This document shows, piece by piece, positions 22,781-34,784 of a stretch of 64,000 nucleotides of DNA (positions within the stretch are counted from its first letter, which is position 1; every line of letters starts with the position of its first letter). This stretch comes from Pollenia angustigena. Its lineage: Eukaryota; Arthropoda; Insecta; Diptera; Polleniidae. A program made the position numbers and the translations under genes. Below the pieces are notes generated by a model. The model was not told the origin of the DNA. It worked only from the letters and a program-made list of their open reading frames with translations, and did not search any database. The DNA lies in contig OV884058.1 in the NCBI GenBank assembly GCA_930367215.1, positions 215,492,208-215,556,207 of the forward strand. Reading direction: 5' to 3'.

Positions 22781-23908
22781 TAGGCCTGCCATACGTCCTG
22801 GTTTTCCAGGATTGTCCTGGTTTTAGACTACTTGTCCTGGTGTCCTGGTCCACTATTAAATTGTCCTGGTTTTTTCTACAGGTCAAGACAAACAAATTAG
22901 TTTTTTGCTTTAGTTGTTAATAAAGGTTAAGATTTTGGTTATAACACTGCTAACATAAGGTAATTGTATAAAGAACTTTAATTAAATTCAACTGTTTTCT
23001 GATGTAAAGCTGGTAAAAGCTTTCAATAATATTAGATGATAGTCAATCCTCTTTCATATTTTGTTTCAACTAGTGGCTGTAAAAAGTTATACCGTGTAAA
23101 CAACTTTTATAAGTAATCGAAAACCGATAACAAATTGCTTTCTCTAAGGCGCCCATACACGCTTCAATTGAATTGTAAACTGAGTCGGTCGTTGTCCAAA
23201 TCAAAGCGTGTATGGCTTTTTCAATTGATTAGTTTGACAGTTGTCCAGTTGGTTGAGAAAAATTAAAAGAGTTTGATTTTTTTCAAGTTGAGTACCTAGT
23301 CTGCTCAATGGACTAAAGAAAGAAACTCGTTAAATACTGAATCACTGGAGAGTATTATTCAATGTAAGTTTGATTTTAATATGACATGCTGCCTGTTTTA
23401 TAACTATATCAAAGACCGAAATGCAGTTCTAGAAAAGTGCAATCTTCTGAAAATTATTTTAGTTTAGAACATTTTAAGCTCAACTTTTTATTATTTTTCA
23501 TGGTTTTTATGTACATGATGTACACGTTAATTTTTTTTCTATATATTGTTGGATTTAAAAATAAAAACTGGATGGTTTTTACATATCGCACCCTAAAAAG
23601 TAAAAGGTAACAACTCAAAATTCTTAAATTTTCAGGAGACCAAAAAAACTGTTTATGTAAAAATGGTGCTAATATTTAAAAAAAAATTAGTTTCCTTATT
23701 AAAAAAGTCCAATTTGAAGAAAGTTTGCTTATGATAATTAATTTATGAAAAAAAGTAATTTTTGAAAAATTTTGAGTTGTGACCCTTTAGTATTTAGGAT
23801 GCGATATACTACATACATATGTATTAAAAAAAACATTTCTGTTGGTATAATTTTCTATCCATTTTTCCATGTGTCCTGGTTGATAGGTTCAAACATCTGG
23901 CAGCCCTT
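22781..23908. mobile_element. hAT-type non-autonomous element, private word GTCCTGG
   Basis: Perfect duplication TGCTACAG at 22773-22780 and 23909-23916. Ends TAGGCCTGCCATACGT and (inverted) AAGGGCTGCCAGATG. Left zone: CCTGGTTTT, inverse CCAGGA, then four or more further TCCTGG; right zone: GTCCTGGTT. A small inverted repeat (CCATACACGCTT... at 23151-23214) lies inside. No transposase. It splits the repeat at 21576-24030. Confidence 0.85.
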
Positions 23909-23916
23909 TGCTACAG

Positions 23917-24030
23917 TAAAAAGGAAAATCGGTTCAGTAGTTTAGGAGTCTAAAGGCCAACATACAAACACACAAACAAACATACAAACATTTTTCATTT
24001 TTATATACATATGTATATAGATAGTGGTAT
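23917..24030 (+). repeat. 3' tail of the tandem repeat, resumed after the hAT insertion
   Basis: AAAATCGGTTCAGTAGTTTAGGAGTC followed by (CAAACATA)-type short repeats and a TATA-rich end. Removing the hAT and one TGCTACAG joins it to 22772. The tail resembles 3' ends of some insect LINEs; low certainty. Confidence 0.5.
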
Positions 24031-25559
24031 TATTTAAAGAAAATTAAGGTAAAAAACAAAAAAAAAATTATATTTTTAATTGCGTGCAATAATTTCAACC
24101 CGTTAAGAAACATTTAAGAAAATTGGGATTCAACATCACTTTACAAAACTTGGGCTGTGCGCGTGATTGGTTTTGGACTAACGAGCATGCACGCGCCTGA
24201 TCGAAAGAAATAGAATTACGCAAGTTTAAGCACATGAAATTCTTACATTCTTAAGATTACAAAATGTTTGCTATCATGCACGCTCACTCACGAATCTTTT
24301 CCAAAGCCTCACAATCACGCACACTTACAAAATATTGGATAAAAAATTCCTATTTGAATGAAACACAAGGATAAAATTCAATTGTTTCTTAAGAAAGTTT
24401 GTAAGAGCCTGAAAAATCGCGAATTTTAATAAGGCAAGCAATTTTTATATTGAAATCATGCTCAATTTCACGCGTAATTACTATTTAAGGTAAAGTGCAC
24501 ACTTATTTTCTATTATAAAATTTTTTTGAAATTTTGATTTCATGAGTTTTCAAAGCTTTCAAAAAGTTATTCTATTAAATTATCATTCATATCACCTTTA
24601 TCTTTTATTTATTCCCTTCTAATATTTTATTCATAGATTCCTCCTTTTATGCATATTTTCGATTTTTCTCTTTTTACTACAAATACTATAATTTAAGGTC
24701 ATTGTTTGAATCCTCAACGCAATTCAATCGTTTCTGGGTAATTGAAACTCAAATGTGTAAATCAGATAGTCAACTACAAAGTAGTTAGTCCCGTTTACTT
24801 GCCATTTCCCTTTCCTCTTGCCAGTGAATGAAAAAAAATAAACAATAAAAAAATATAATGAAAAGGAAATTTAACATTAAATTTATTCAATTGCCCCAAT
24901 ATACTTGAAGTTGAGTCTAGTTCATAGTAGTTAATGAAGCCTGGCATGAGAACTTCTTGTTCGTTTACCACCACAACCAGGACTGAGTATCTGTCGTTTA
25001 GTTGTAGCAGCAACTAACATTTTGTTTAGAATTAATTCATCTCTGCGGTGTTTTTTTTTTACCTTTTGGGACTTGTTTTTTATATTTCCCTGCACTACAT
25101 TTTCTTGAACTAATTTCAAGGTTATTTAACTTTATTCTTTTTTAAAATGTTTTTATTTACATAATTGTTTTCTTGTTTTTACAAGTTTTCTTTGTTTTTT
25201 CTTTGGAAGTTATTGAAACTAATCGATTTTTTAAGGATTTTTAAGGTAACAATAAAATTTAATTTCTTTGTAGGAAATTAATTTGCAATAATAAATTTTG
25301 TTCTAAACTTACAAACAAATCGAATTTTTTTTTTCTTTTCAAACTCTCGTAAATCATTTAGGAAAATTAATATTAAATAAAATTGTTCGAAATTTGCTAA
25401 ACAAATTTCTTTAAAATTAAAAAAAAAACAATAAAGAATTTTACAGGGAAAGAGTGTTTTATAAATACCCGACAGTTTTGATGCTGAAAGCCAGCTTTTT
25501 AGGTTCTTGTCTTAATTTAATTAAATTTTGTTGTGAACCATATCTTTTTTAAAAAATTT
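24031..25559. other. AT-rich stretch, nothing recognised
   Basis: About 1.5 kb with short ORFs only. GCACGC words recur near 24160-24320. No gene, RNA or element end identified. Confidence 0.4.
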
Positions 25560-25979
25560 TATCGGAGAAAATAAGCCAAACATTATTTAGCGTATGGTAC
25601 ACACACCCAGAAACGATATCCTTTTTTCAGAGTTTGTGCATTAGTACACAACCTTTAATACATGAATTATTCGGAAATTACCTACAAGGACTCTCCGAGA
25701 TTTCGAGGGTGAAATTCAGCAATTTGGTCAATTATCTTAACGCAACGGGCTGTCTTTAGCCACCTCAGTATTGCCCTTGTGTCACGTTTGATTCGGGGTT
25801 ACTACTCTTGCAGAGTTGTGTGGTGTCAAAACGGAGTCGCTGTCGACTACACTTACAACGCCTAGTTTTGGCGTTCTACCACGTTAACCAACAAACTAAC
25901 CACTAGTATTGTTGTTGTTACTTGGTTGATTACACAAGCAATGTTTTGTTTTTCTAAAAATGTTTTGTTGGTTAACCTT

Positions 25980-26166
25980 GCAGCCACACGATCAAGTTGT
26001 TCTTGATAGTCTTTGACATATACTGCTTGTCAAAATTTACATAAATTGAAAGCTGTGACGTAGGCTGCACTCAATTTATAAAAAAAGTGTGGGTGGCTTA
26101 GTAAAAAAGTGAGAGTGTATTGCAAATTGAAAGGAATTGAAAGGCAAAACTTGATCGTGTGGCTGC
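25980..26166. mobile_element. 187-bp MITE
   Basis: Ends GCAGCCACACGATCAAGTT and its inverted copy at 26148-26166 are identical over about 19 bp. No clear target duplication. Confidence 0.72.
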
Positions 26167-26234
26167 TTTGTTAGTACAGTATTCTTGTTGTGTACAAAGA
26201 TCACAAACAGAGAAACGTTTTTTAAGGTATTTAC

Positions 26235-26811
26235 AAGGGTGTTTAAATAATCTGGTTTTATTTTTGTTTGTTTAAACGATTAATCGATAATTGGCATTTT
26301 AAATTTATTCGATTAAACGAATAAAATTTTTAAATTAATCGATTAATCGAATAATTCTAAGTTCAGATATTTTTTTCGATTATTTTGGAAAAAATTAGTA
26401 CTTGAATAAATAAACATTCTTTTTTAAATAAAACATGTCAATGTAGCTCCAAATTGTTGCTTTACTCTCGGGCACTAAGATTTTAAAAGAGTCAACATAA
26501 CTTTGGATTTTTTGAAACTTTTCACGGACATTCCATCCTCTGCTATGCTTCTGCAAATAATTTCCTCTAGATTCCAATAACTCCAACGGACACATACATT
26601 TGGTTTGTTTATTCGACTTAAAACTTTGAAAAAATTATACATTTAACAGAAATACTGTATATTATTATTATTATTATTATTATTATGATTAATCGGTATT
26701 AATTCTTCGATTAATCTTTTAATCGAAATTGGCAATTTTAAATTATTCGAACAATTAATCGTCTAAAATTGTTCGATTAATCGAACAAGAATTAATCGGC
26801 TGAACACCCTA
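26235..26811. mobile_element. hAT-type MITE, private word CGATTAATCG
   Basis: Perfect duplication GTATTTAC at 26227-26234 and 26812-26819. Ends AAGGGTGTTTAAAT and (inverted) TAGGGTGTTCAGCCG. Both terminal zones are packed with CGATTAATCG and CGATTAAACG variants. A (TTA)n microsatellite lies near 26660-26685. Confidence 0.83.
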
Positions 26812-26930
26812 GTATTTACTACACAATTATTATTAGCGTTTGTGTTGGTCATATTTCTGCCGTACAGAACACAAAAATTCAGTACATATTGTCTGTTCTC
26901 GAACGCTACTTTAATGTTGTTTTAAGGGCC

Positions 26931-27384
26931 AAGTAAACTACAGAAATTATTTAAGAAACCACTATTAGATCCATATTATTCAACTTTCTTTTATATTTTT
27001 TCTCCGTTTTAAACAAAAAGTCGACTGAAACTATCTGACCATCGTATTTGTAAAGATATATCAACCAATGATTTTACGGGCCCATAAAGTTCACCAAACA
27101 CTGAGTTTTTCTGGATGTAATAGTGTTTCGACAAAAACTTTAGGATTATTATCACTCCAAGTTCGATAATTCTGCCTCACAAAAGCGCGCTTTATCACTA
27201 AACAAAATGTAAATGCTTGTACAATCCGACCTGAGTCTTAACATGAGGAATTATCAAGCCAAACTTATCTCAAGACAAGCGGAAGCTCTCAAATCAGCAG
27301 TCACAGAAGACAGTGCAACCAATTTTAAATTCTCCGAAATCCCCTATATGGCCCTATATGGCCAATTAGTTAAACTTTCTAAAC
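26931..27384. other. AT-rich stretch, nothing recognised
   Basis: Short ORF at 27213-27419 runs into the next element and has no domain. Confidence 0.4.
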
Positions 27385-27830
27385 ATCCCAGCAAAAACTT
27401 TACTTACCTGGTAAGTTAGCAAATAATGTTGGATAAAATAAACACTACTTTTTTCGGCTGAATAACTACTTATTTTTGTTCGAGTTGTCCAAAGAATTCA
27501 GTACTTACAAAATACACTTACTAGAAGTCAAAAAATACCTAGTTATTATTTAACTACTATTAAGTTGAATAGTAAGTACTTACAATAAGCTTACCAGAAG
27601 CCAAAAAATCACTAGTTAATAGACCTAATAAGTAGTTATTGAGTACGTTACCAGTAAGCAAATATTCAGCAGTGAAAATAACAGAAGTAATAAGTAGTTG
27701 CTGAGGGCATTACTAGTAAGTACTTATTGAAGTTTTCAGAATAATGACAATTGTAATGACAACTACTTACCAGGTAATGTATGAAATAACTACCACCTAT
27801 TACAAAAAATCAAAAAGTTTTTCCTGGGAT
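27385..27830. mobile_element. ATCCCAG-ended MITE, 446 bp, private word GTAAGTACTTAC
   Basis: Ends ATCCCAGCAAAAACTTT and (inverted) ATCCCAGGAAAAACTTT. First internal feature is the inverted pair ACTTACC / GGTAAGT; TAAGTACTTA-like words fill the rest. Sibling of 27967-28414. Confidence 0.75.
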
Positions 27831-27966
27831 TTTACTGATCTGTGTGGTTGTATTTTTTATACTTAATAAACATTTTTTCTATTTTTACTAAAGCAAAAAA
27901 TTTTTTTTTACCAAAATTTTGTATAGATACCCATGTTTTCCTTTACATATTTTTCAGCAGACATAC

Positions 27967-28414
27967 ATCCCAGTAAAAAACGTGCTCCAAAAGGAGCAGG
28001 TTTTTTGTATAAACTCATACCTCAAATCGCTTCAAACCTGCTGATGGGATGCCTGATTTTTGTATGGGGTGTTCTCGGTTTGGAGGACTATTTTCTGCTG
28101 ACAATAAGCGCTTCTTTAACATGCAAACAAAGCGCTCCTAGAGTGCATTTTTAAGGGCAAACTATATTAACATATTCATTAATGTTTTGCTTTTACTTGT
28201 TTAAATGCCTTTTTTCAATCACTTTCGTAAACCATAATATATATATTTTTTTTTCGCTTAAAATCCCTCTTCGTTGTCAGCACTAAAATAACAGCTTTTT
28301 TGTATGTTTTATTCGTTATCATTTACTGCTTTATAAGAGCTCTCTAATTGAAGCGCTTGAGTATGCGCTTTTTCTCTGTAGTGCTTCAAAAAACCCAATT
28401 TTTTTTACTGGGAT
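27967..28414. mobile_element. ATCCCAG-ended MITE, 448 bp, private word GAAGCGCTTC
   Basis: Ends ATCCCAGTAAAAAACG and (inverted) ATCCCAGTAAAAAAAATTG. First internal feature is the inverted pair GTGCTCC / GGAGCAG; AAGCGCTTC words recur through the interior. Two bases longer than its neighbour 137 bp away. Confidence 0.75.
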
Positions 28415-28439
28415 ATTTCTCTCTTTTATTTTTATAACA

Positions 28440-29000
28440 TCCACCACAATCAGTTGTGAAGAGGGTATACTAAGTTTGTCATTCCGTGTGAAACTTTTTT
28501 ATTATTCATCTCAGACCCCATAAAGTGTATATATTCTGGGTCCTTGAGTAATAATAAGTCGATTTAGCCATGTCCGTCTGTCTGTCCGTCTGTTGAAAAC
28601 ACGCTCACTTTCGAAAAACTCAAAATTGTCAAATTGCTTGTAGTTATCCCAAGCAGTTTGGGATTGAAATCCAGCAAAATCGTTTCAGTAGGATCAGAGC
28701 TATGAATCAAAATATGGAACCACCACCTAAAAACAAATTGATTATTTTGTTACAAAAAAATAGTGCTATCATAACAAATTTTGGTACGTCACAGTTTCAT
28801 AGGACTAGAATTGACACTGTGAAGTTTCGTGAAGATCGGTCCATAATTTACCCTAGGCCCCCTATAAACCCTACTTTCGGAAAACAGTTTAGTACGCCTA
28901 AAAACGTAAAAAATAATGCCATCATAACAAAACTTGGTTCATCACAGCTTTATAGAACTAGAAATGACACTGTGAAATTTCCACTCTGGTAAAATAATTA
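28440..29000 (+). repeat. mini-me-like dispersed repeat (TA tract, core, GTCY tract)
   Basis: ACCCCATAAAGTGTATATATTCTGGGTCC, then a core ending TTTAGCCAT, then GTCCGTCTGTCTGTCCGTCTG, is the layout of dipteran mini-me elements. The downstream part (GATCGGTCCATAATTTA, CGGAAAACAGTTTAG) recurs at 45940-46050 and, reverse-oriented and diverged, in 53546-53890. The 96-codon ORF at 28702-28992 is part of the repeat, not a gene. Confidence 0.7.
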
Positions 29001-29245
29001 AATACACCTTAAACCGTAGCAGATATAAATATTGCGGTAAACTTTCTTCCAGCTTAGCTTCATATGGCCAGAAAAAATTGTATGCAATTTTGTGATGATA
29101 TTTTACTCAAGCTATTTAAAATTGCTAAAAAAAAAGCATTAAACTTTCTAATTGTCGTCAATAATTTTATATACATACGTCTAAACCGCAACCAATTTTA
29201 ATGCAGATGCCTACTTTTTTAAAGATTATAATAATGAATAGACAT

Positions 29246-30240
29246 TAGACTGGTCGCTGCTTAAAATATGAGGTTGGGTGTAAGAAATCATGATCAAAGT
29301 TCCCCATATTATAAAAAAAACATCTTTTCTATCAGATCTTTATAGTTATACTAGTTGAAAAGCCGAAAATCAAAAATATGGCTTCGTTACGATCTTCCGC
29401 AGAGAAAGTACTTCAAGTGTGCCAAATTTCAGCTTCCTATGTCATCAGATGGCTTCAGAAAGTTGCGGAAAGAATAGGACATACATGCAAACATCCTGAC
29501 ATACTAAGAAATTATGGGCCATGTCACAGAGTACAATTCCGTTTGGAATGATTCCGTTCGGAATTGAAGAAAACATATTTGTTTGTTGATGGAAAGTGTA
29601 TTTTGATAGTTTTCTGGCCTTAGAGATACAGATAACTCTCATACCGTTCATGAAAACAAAAATGGTTTTATTCCGAAAAATTTTTTCGTAATTTTCTGAA
29701 GAACCAAAATACGGAATGAATTCCGTTTCTGAACGGAATTGTACTCTGTGACATGGCTGTATATATTGTATAGATAGATTAACATATGTTCGCGCAACTC
29801 AAAAACGCTTTAGTTTATTGAAAAACTAAAAAAAACCGAAATTCCGCAATAAAGTTTACTTTAAGAAAGTTGAAACTTTTTTCTTTATGTTGGCTTTGGT
29901 TTTCGAGATATACCGTTATTTCGAAAATTAAGGAGGTTGCACAACATATGTTCGCGTAACTCAAAAACGCTTTAGTGTATTGAAAAACTAAAAAAAATCG
30001 AAATTCCGCAATAAAATTTACTTTAAGAAAGGTAAAACGTTTTTTTCGTTTTAGAAACATAATTTTTTCTGGAAAAAAAAATAATTTTTTTATTAAAATT
30101 TCGGAATTTTTGTTTTTAAAAATTCATATAAAATTTAAAAATGCAGCTATGCTTCTAATTTTATGCAGTAATATAAAAAACAACATTGCAAACAAAACAA
30201 GCTATAAATGATTAAAATCTGTTAATAACTTTTGATTTTA
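29246..30240. mobile_element. Truncated second copy of the 12575-15027 foldback
   Basis: Starts TAGACTGGTCGC and follows the left arm of the larger copy, including two CAACATATGTTCGCG units. It lacks a segment near its start and the whole opposite arm. It carries the MITE at 29516-29759. Confidence 0.82.
29516..29759. mobile_element. MITE with CATGTCACAGAG ends, private word GGAATTCC, in the foldback
   Basis: Ends GGGCCATGTCACAGAGTAC and (inverted) CAGCCATGTCACAGAGTAC. TTCCGTTCGGAA and GGAATTCC words recur. Compared with the empty site in the related copy (near 12930-12950), TAT was duplicated on insertion. Second copy at 51782-52002. Confidence 0.82.
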
Positions 30241-30665
30241 TAAAGCTTTTTTGTATTAGTTCTATTCCTTCAATTTTCTAGAAATTACTTTATACACTAC
30301 CAGACTATTACATAACTGAAATTTAGCTCATAGAATAAATTCGAAAAATGAAAAAATGTTGAATATGGCTATTTCCAAAAAAACGTCAACCACAAAAAAT
30401 GGAAAAAAAATTTTTCTTTTCAAGATTTATTTAGAGAATTGCTTATATTTTTTTAATATATGCGTATAAATTAATTAATTCGAAAAAAAAGATAAATGGT
30501 AAACGAAGTACTACAGCTTTTAGCACATACTTGTGTATATTAGAAAATATGCATTTGGAACAACAATACTCTAATCTAAGGCATATTTATGATCTGAAAA
30601 ACATTTTTTATTAAGTTTCTTATATAAAGGATTATAAATAGCAACATAAAAAAATGTTAAATCAT
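30241..30665. other. AT-rich stretch, nothing recognised
   Basis: No features supported. Confidence 0.4.
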
Positions 30666-30667
30666 GG

Positions 30668-31080
30668 TGGAAAAATTGTCCCGTTTACAATGTCCCGTTT
30701 ACAATTTCTTTAACAATTTATATAAAAAAATGTAATTCATATTTTATTTTGAAATCGAAACCATTTTTAGGGCACATTAGTACGCAACATTTTAAAATTA
30801 ATCTTAATAAAATATTGTGTCAGGTTTCGCAGAAATCACTGTTTAAACGGTTACCCCTTAAAACCTACTTCCATTTTTTGTCCCGTTTACAATCACTGGT
30901 TTTTTGCAATTATCTCGGAAACCACGACAGTAAGCGAAAAATTTAATTTGCGGAAACTAAAGAGCTAATTGAGAGTTAAAAGAATCATTAATTTAAAAAA
31001 TGAAAATCAGGTTGTTTTTTACAGTTTTGTCAATATAAACGTGTGCGAATGTCCCGTTTACAATCTTGGAAGTGCCCATA
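30668..31080. mobile_element. Non-coding element with four CCCGTTTACAAT words
   Basis: Words at 30680-30691, 30694-30705, 30882-30893 and 31053-31064, always preceded by GT. Left context TGGAAAAATTGT, middle TACTTCCATTTTTTGT, right GTGCGAATGT and GCCCATAT. The same contexts and spacings occur at 62608-63967 with another word. No TIR was found, so the true ends are uncertain; no coding capacity. Confidence 0.7.
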
Positions 31081-31191
31081 TATTATTATCTTCAAAAAAA
31101 AGTAATATCATCCAAATCATTTGGATTTTTATCATCTGAGTTTGAATTCAGACATAAAACAGTTTTAAAGTAATATTTATTTTGATTTTTT

Positions 31192-31422
31192 CTATGTTTC
31201 ATTGAAAGAACGATCTCTACAAACATTAGATGGTTGAGTGTAACCATTACAGCATGAATTATGTCGACGAATTCCACATATAACGTACAGAATTAAATTA
31301 ACAGAGTTTATGGATAATCGGTTTCCGATTTTGGATTTACTGTAGTTCATCGAACTAAATGTTCTTTCAACGCCCGCGTTAGAGTATGGAAAACTTGAAA
31401 TTCTTAACACGAAATTGGACAA
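31192..31422 (-). pseudogene. hAT transposase remnant (C-terminal dimerisation domain)
   Basis: 76 codons on the minus strand reading VLRISSFPYSNAGVERTFSS, then MNYSKSKIGNRLSINSVNLI. The pattern P.SNAGVER.FS......K..NRLS is the hAT C-terminal dimerisation motif. No DDE core or BED finger is nearby. Its motif differs from the remnant at 12160-12496 (SIESESTFSVAG), so two hAT lineages are represented. It could belong to any of the hAT-type elements around it. Confidence 0.82.
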
Positions 31423-31658
31423 TTAAAAACGTTGACTTCTATCCAAAAAAGATATGTTCGTTGTTTAGTTTTCCTCAGTCGGCTCGGCTCGGCAACAAGC
31501 GGCCACTCTGTACGCACCCTTATAACTTGTAATATGACTTACAATACACATTCGATTAATGTGAAAATTAATATTATAAAATGAAATATTTCGTTAATAT
31601 TTAAATATGAGGAAAAAAGTAATTTTGGGAAAACATGTTTCTAGTACTACGTGGAGAT

Positions 31659-32880
31659 CAGTGTTGCCAGTGAAATTTCGAGAAAGATACATTTTAGTTG
31701 CCAAAAAGATACACTTTTTCCCAAAAAGATACAAATTGAAAAAAATTTGAAAATCTATTTATAAAGTTTAACATTTATTAACATACTCTTTTATTTCATA
31801 TTTAATGAATATTGTAAAGAAAATGATCAGGTATGTTTTAGGTTTCGCCTCGAATTGAAAATGAAAAATTGAATCCGCATAATTCATAAATTGGTGTTCT
31901 CAAATCCACATGTTTTTGTGTATTCGAAGTTTTTGTTCAAAAAACTTTAGTTGAATGAAAGATCGCTGATTTGCTAACCGCAGCATGATAGCAAAGGGTT
32001 ATACTTATTAAAAAATCGTGAAAGCTGTTAAGAATCACAGGAAAAAACGCTTCTTTCGTGAATATGTCTAAAATTCGAGAAAAATTGCAAACTTTTAAAC
32101 AAATACTAAAATAAATTTGAAATCGCTAAATGGGTTAAAAAACAAAATGTTGAAAAGTAACAAAAAAAAAAAAAAAATTCCAAAAAAGCGAAATTTCGCG
32201 AAAACTAAGTTAGCGGAAATTAGCAAAGTATATTTTTTATTATTAATCGTTTAAGCTGTAAAGAATTAGAAAACTAACAGGAGCAAATCGCGTTTATCGC
32301 GAGCATGGCTAAAATTCGCGAAACATTGCACAACTTAAAACAAACTCAAAATCTAGTTTAAAATCGCTTAATCGATTGAAAAAACAACTTGTCGGAAAAT
32401 AACATAAAAAGTGTTAAAAAAATTAGCTATAATAACATCAAAATCAATAAAAAAGTATATATTAAATTTTAGTATAGCGATTTAGGTAACGAAAATACCT
32501 GGATACCATATAAATTCATTTTTATAATTATTTAAGTCATAAATATTAGGTATGTTTTTACTAAGGCGATTATATCAAAAAGTTCATATAAAGTTCCTGA
32601 AAATAAAAAAGATATTCATATTTCTTCAGAACAACTAAGTACTACTAGTCGATTAAGGTGGATCATATGTTTAAACATCCTTTATGCTTTCTTTCTTCAT
32701 TATTAAAGCTACTATTGTATTGGTATTGAGTCGGCAACGATGACCAGTCTTCTAATATTTTATTTGTGTACATTTTGCGTACAGATTCAAAAGATACGAA
32801 AAATGTCAGGATTATACATTTTACTTGAAGTCATCAAAAGATACGAAAAATGTATCTTTCGTATCCTAATGGCGACACTG
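31659..32880. mobile_element. hAT-type non-autonomous element, private word AAAGATACATTTT
   Basis: Ends CAGTGTTGCCAGTG and (inverted) CAGTGTCGCCATTAGG. Flanks GTGGAGAT (31651-31658) and GTTGGGAT (32881-32888) match at 6 of 8, a decayed 8-bp duplication. AAAGATAC words occur three times on the left; GATACGAAA and its inverse on the right. Confidence 0.72.
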
Positions 32881-32957
32881 GTTGGGATATTCTCTCTCTT
32901 TGTTTACTTAAATTGCATTGCTCAAAAGTAAACAAAAAAAAGGATGAGTTGTTTATA

Positions 32958-33079
32958 ATTTCGGATAACAGAGGTAATGCCGGATAATAGAGGTCCATAT
33001 TTTAAATTATATTATATTTTATTTTCTGGTCAATTGATGCGTCCGGTTAATCGAAATACGGATAATCAAGGCCCTACTG
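32958..33079. mobile_element. Solo right end of a pogo/Tc1-like MITE
   Basis: The minus-strand end reads CAGTAGGGCCTTGATTATCC, followed outside by TA (33080-33081). CGGATAA words (AATTTCGGATAACAGAGG, GCCGGATAATAGAGG) are typical of pogo-like ends. The left end was not found. Confidence 0.5.
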
Positions 33080-34515
33080 TAAATAAAACAAACAGGGAAC
33101 CAAAAATCATCGTATAAACGCAAAGGGATTTTGGAAGTTGCTTCAAATCAAGAATCAAGAAAAAACGACGTCGTAAAAGCCCTCATGTAAATTGAGTGAT
33201 ATTCGCCATTTATGTATTCAGTGGTTATTTTGTTTCCGAGTTGTTAGTGTTCATATTCTCTTGTACAGTAGACACTCAGTGATTCGAACTATCAGAAATT
33301 CGAATTTCCAGAAATTCGAATCAGTAATTTCATTACATTTGGCGCTCTAAAATTAGAATCCAAAATTCGAATTTCCGAGCGGTTTTTTCTTTTTATTGTA
33401 AACACTAAAATTTTGAAAATTTAGTTTAACCAAATACAAAGTAAAAAGGGGAATCCCAAGGTATATTTAGACAAGGTTAACTCGTTAGCACGTATGTTTG
33501 TCAGCCGTTTACCCCAGTTAGAACCTAAACGTCAAATTTCGTGTATATGAGCCAAAATTTGTACATGTGTGCGTTAAATTATTCCCAACAAACACGAAGG
33601 TTTGATTTCAAATTGAAAATGATTTGAAATCAAACGTTTTCTCAAACGACAAACGTTTGATAATGATTTGAAAATCATTTGAAAATCATAGCGTTCTCAA
33701 CAAAAAGGGGAAATTATTTTCAAATTGAAAAATGCCTTTATTTTCAACTTGCTTTCAAACGTAATTCTCAAATCTTTTTCAAATGTGGATTATAATACAA
33801 TGTGGAATATAAATAAAAATATTTTATTTTTTTAATATAAATTTATTATTTATTTAAATAAACTGTGAGATAAACATTCGGCACCATAGCTTAAAGATTA
33901 AGTAATGTCCTCTAATTCTTGGAAAGACAAACTACTTGGCTCCCTTTTATTTTGAGGATTGTAGCACCGCGATCGTTCAACAAACTTTCTTCACTTTCCC
34001 GTTTTATTTTCCTTTTTTTCGTATTTTTAATCATTGAAATTACTCACAAATAATTTTTATTTTTCACAAGAAATAAGCTGTTCACTTTATATTAAAATTT
34101 ATTATAACTTTTTAATTATTTAAGCTTGAGGTCTTTTTTTATAAAATATTATATTTATTATTTTCAATATTTCGCTAACCTTTGGTTAGCATCTTTAGGA
34201 AATTAACAAAGTTTAATAAAAAACAAAAAACGATAACAAAATAATGAAAAAAATTTGTCAAAAAATTAAATTCAAAAACCTATTTGTCATAAAAATTTTT
34301 TCAAAAACCATTATAACAAAAAATAAAATTTAACTAAAGTATAACAATTCATATAAACTGAAAAAATTTCGTATCTATAAACCTAATTCGAAAACCAAAT
34401 TTACAATAATAAAAAAATATTTTGGCTAATGAAAATTCCTATAAAATAAAGATTTTTTAAAAACTAAACTTATTACATACATAATTAAACTTATTTTCAT
34501 TATTACAAACTAATA

Positions 34516-34775
34516 TGTATATCGTGACCTAAGGACACGAAGGTCCTAGTTTTCATGTAACAAATTGAACCCTCTTGTTCCAAGGCTGCGATAGGTACCT
34601 ATATTTATATTATTATATAAATAAATAATCATTTTTAATTAAACTTATTTTATTCTAACATATATATATATATATCGTGACCTAAGGACAAGAAGGTACT
34701 AATTTTCATGTAATTTAATTTGCAAATTTAACCCTCTTGTTCCAAGGCTGTGATAGGTATATTTATATTATTATA
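34516..34775. repeat. Two direct copies of a ~100-bp segment downstream of the Penelope ORF
   Basis: ATATCGTGACCTAAGGACA...CCCTCTTGTTCCAAGGCTG occurs at about 34518-34605 and 34673-34758 with minor differences, each followed by (TATA)-rich sequence. It lies in the 3' untranslated part of the element. Confidence 0.75.
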
Positions 34776-34784
34776 TCTAATCTT

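Larger units (their letters stand above)
25560..26930. repeat. Interspersed repeat shared with 52003-52580, split by two insertions
   Basis: TTATTTAGCGTATGGTACACACACCCAGAAACGATATCC matches 52081-52120 with few changes; AACAGAGAAACGTTTTTT and ATTATTAGCGTTTGTG match 52478-52535. It is interrupted by the MITE at 25980-26166 and by the hAT-type element at 26235-26811. Confidence 0.65.

Noticed and set aside
28702..28992. 96-codon ORF in the mini-me-like repeat
   Set aside because: The related repeat at 45720-46050 does not keep the frame.
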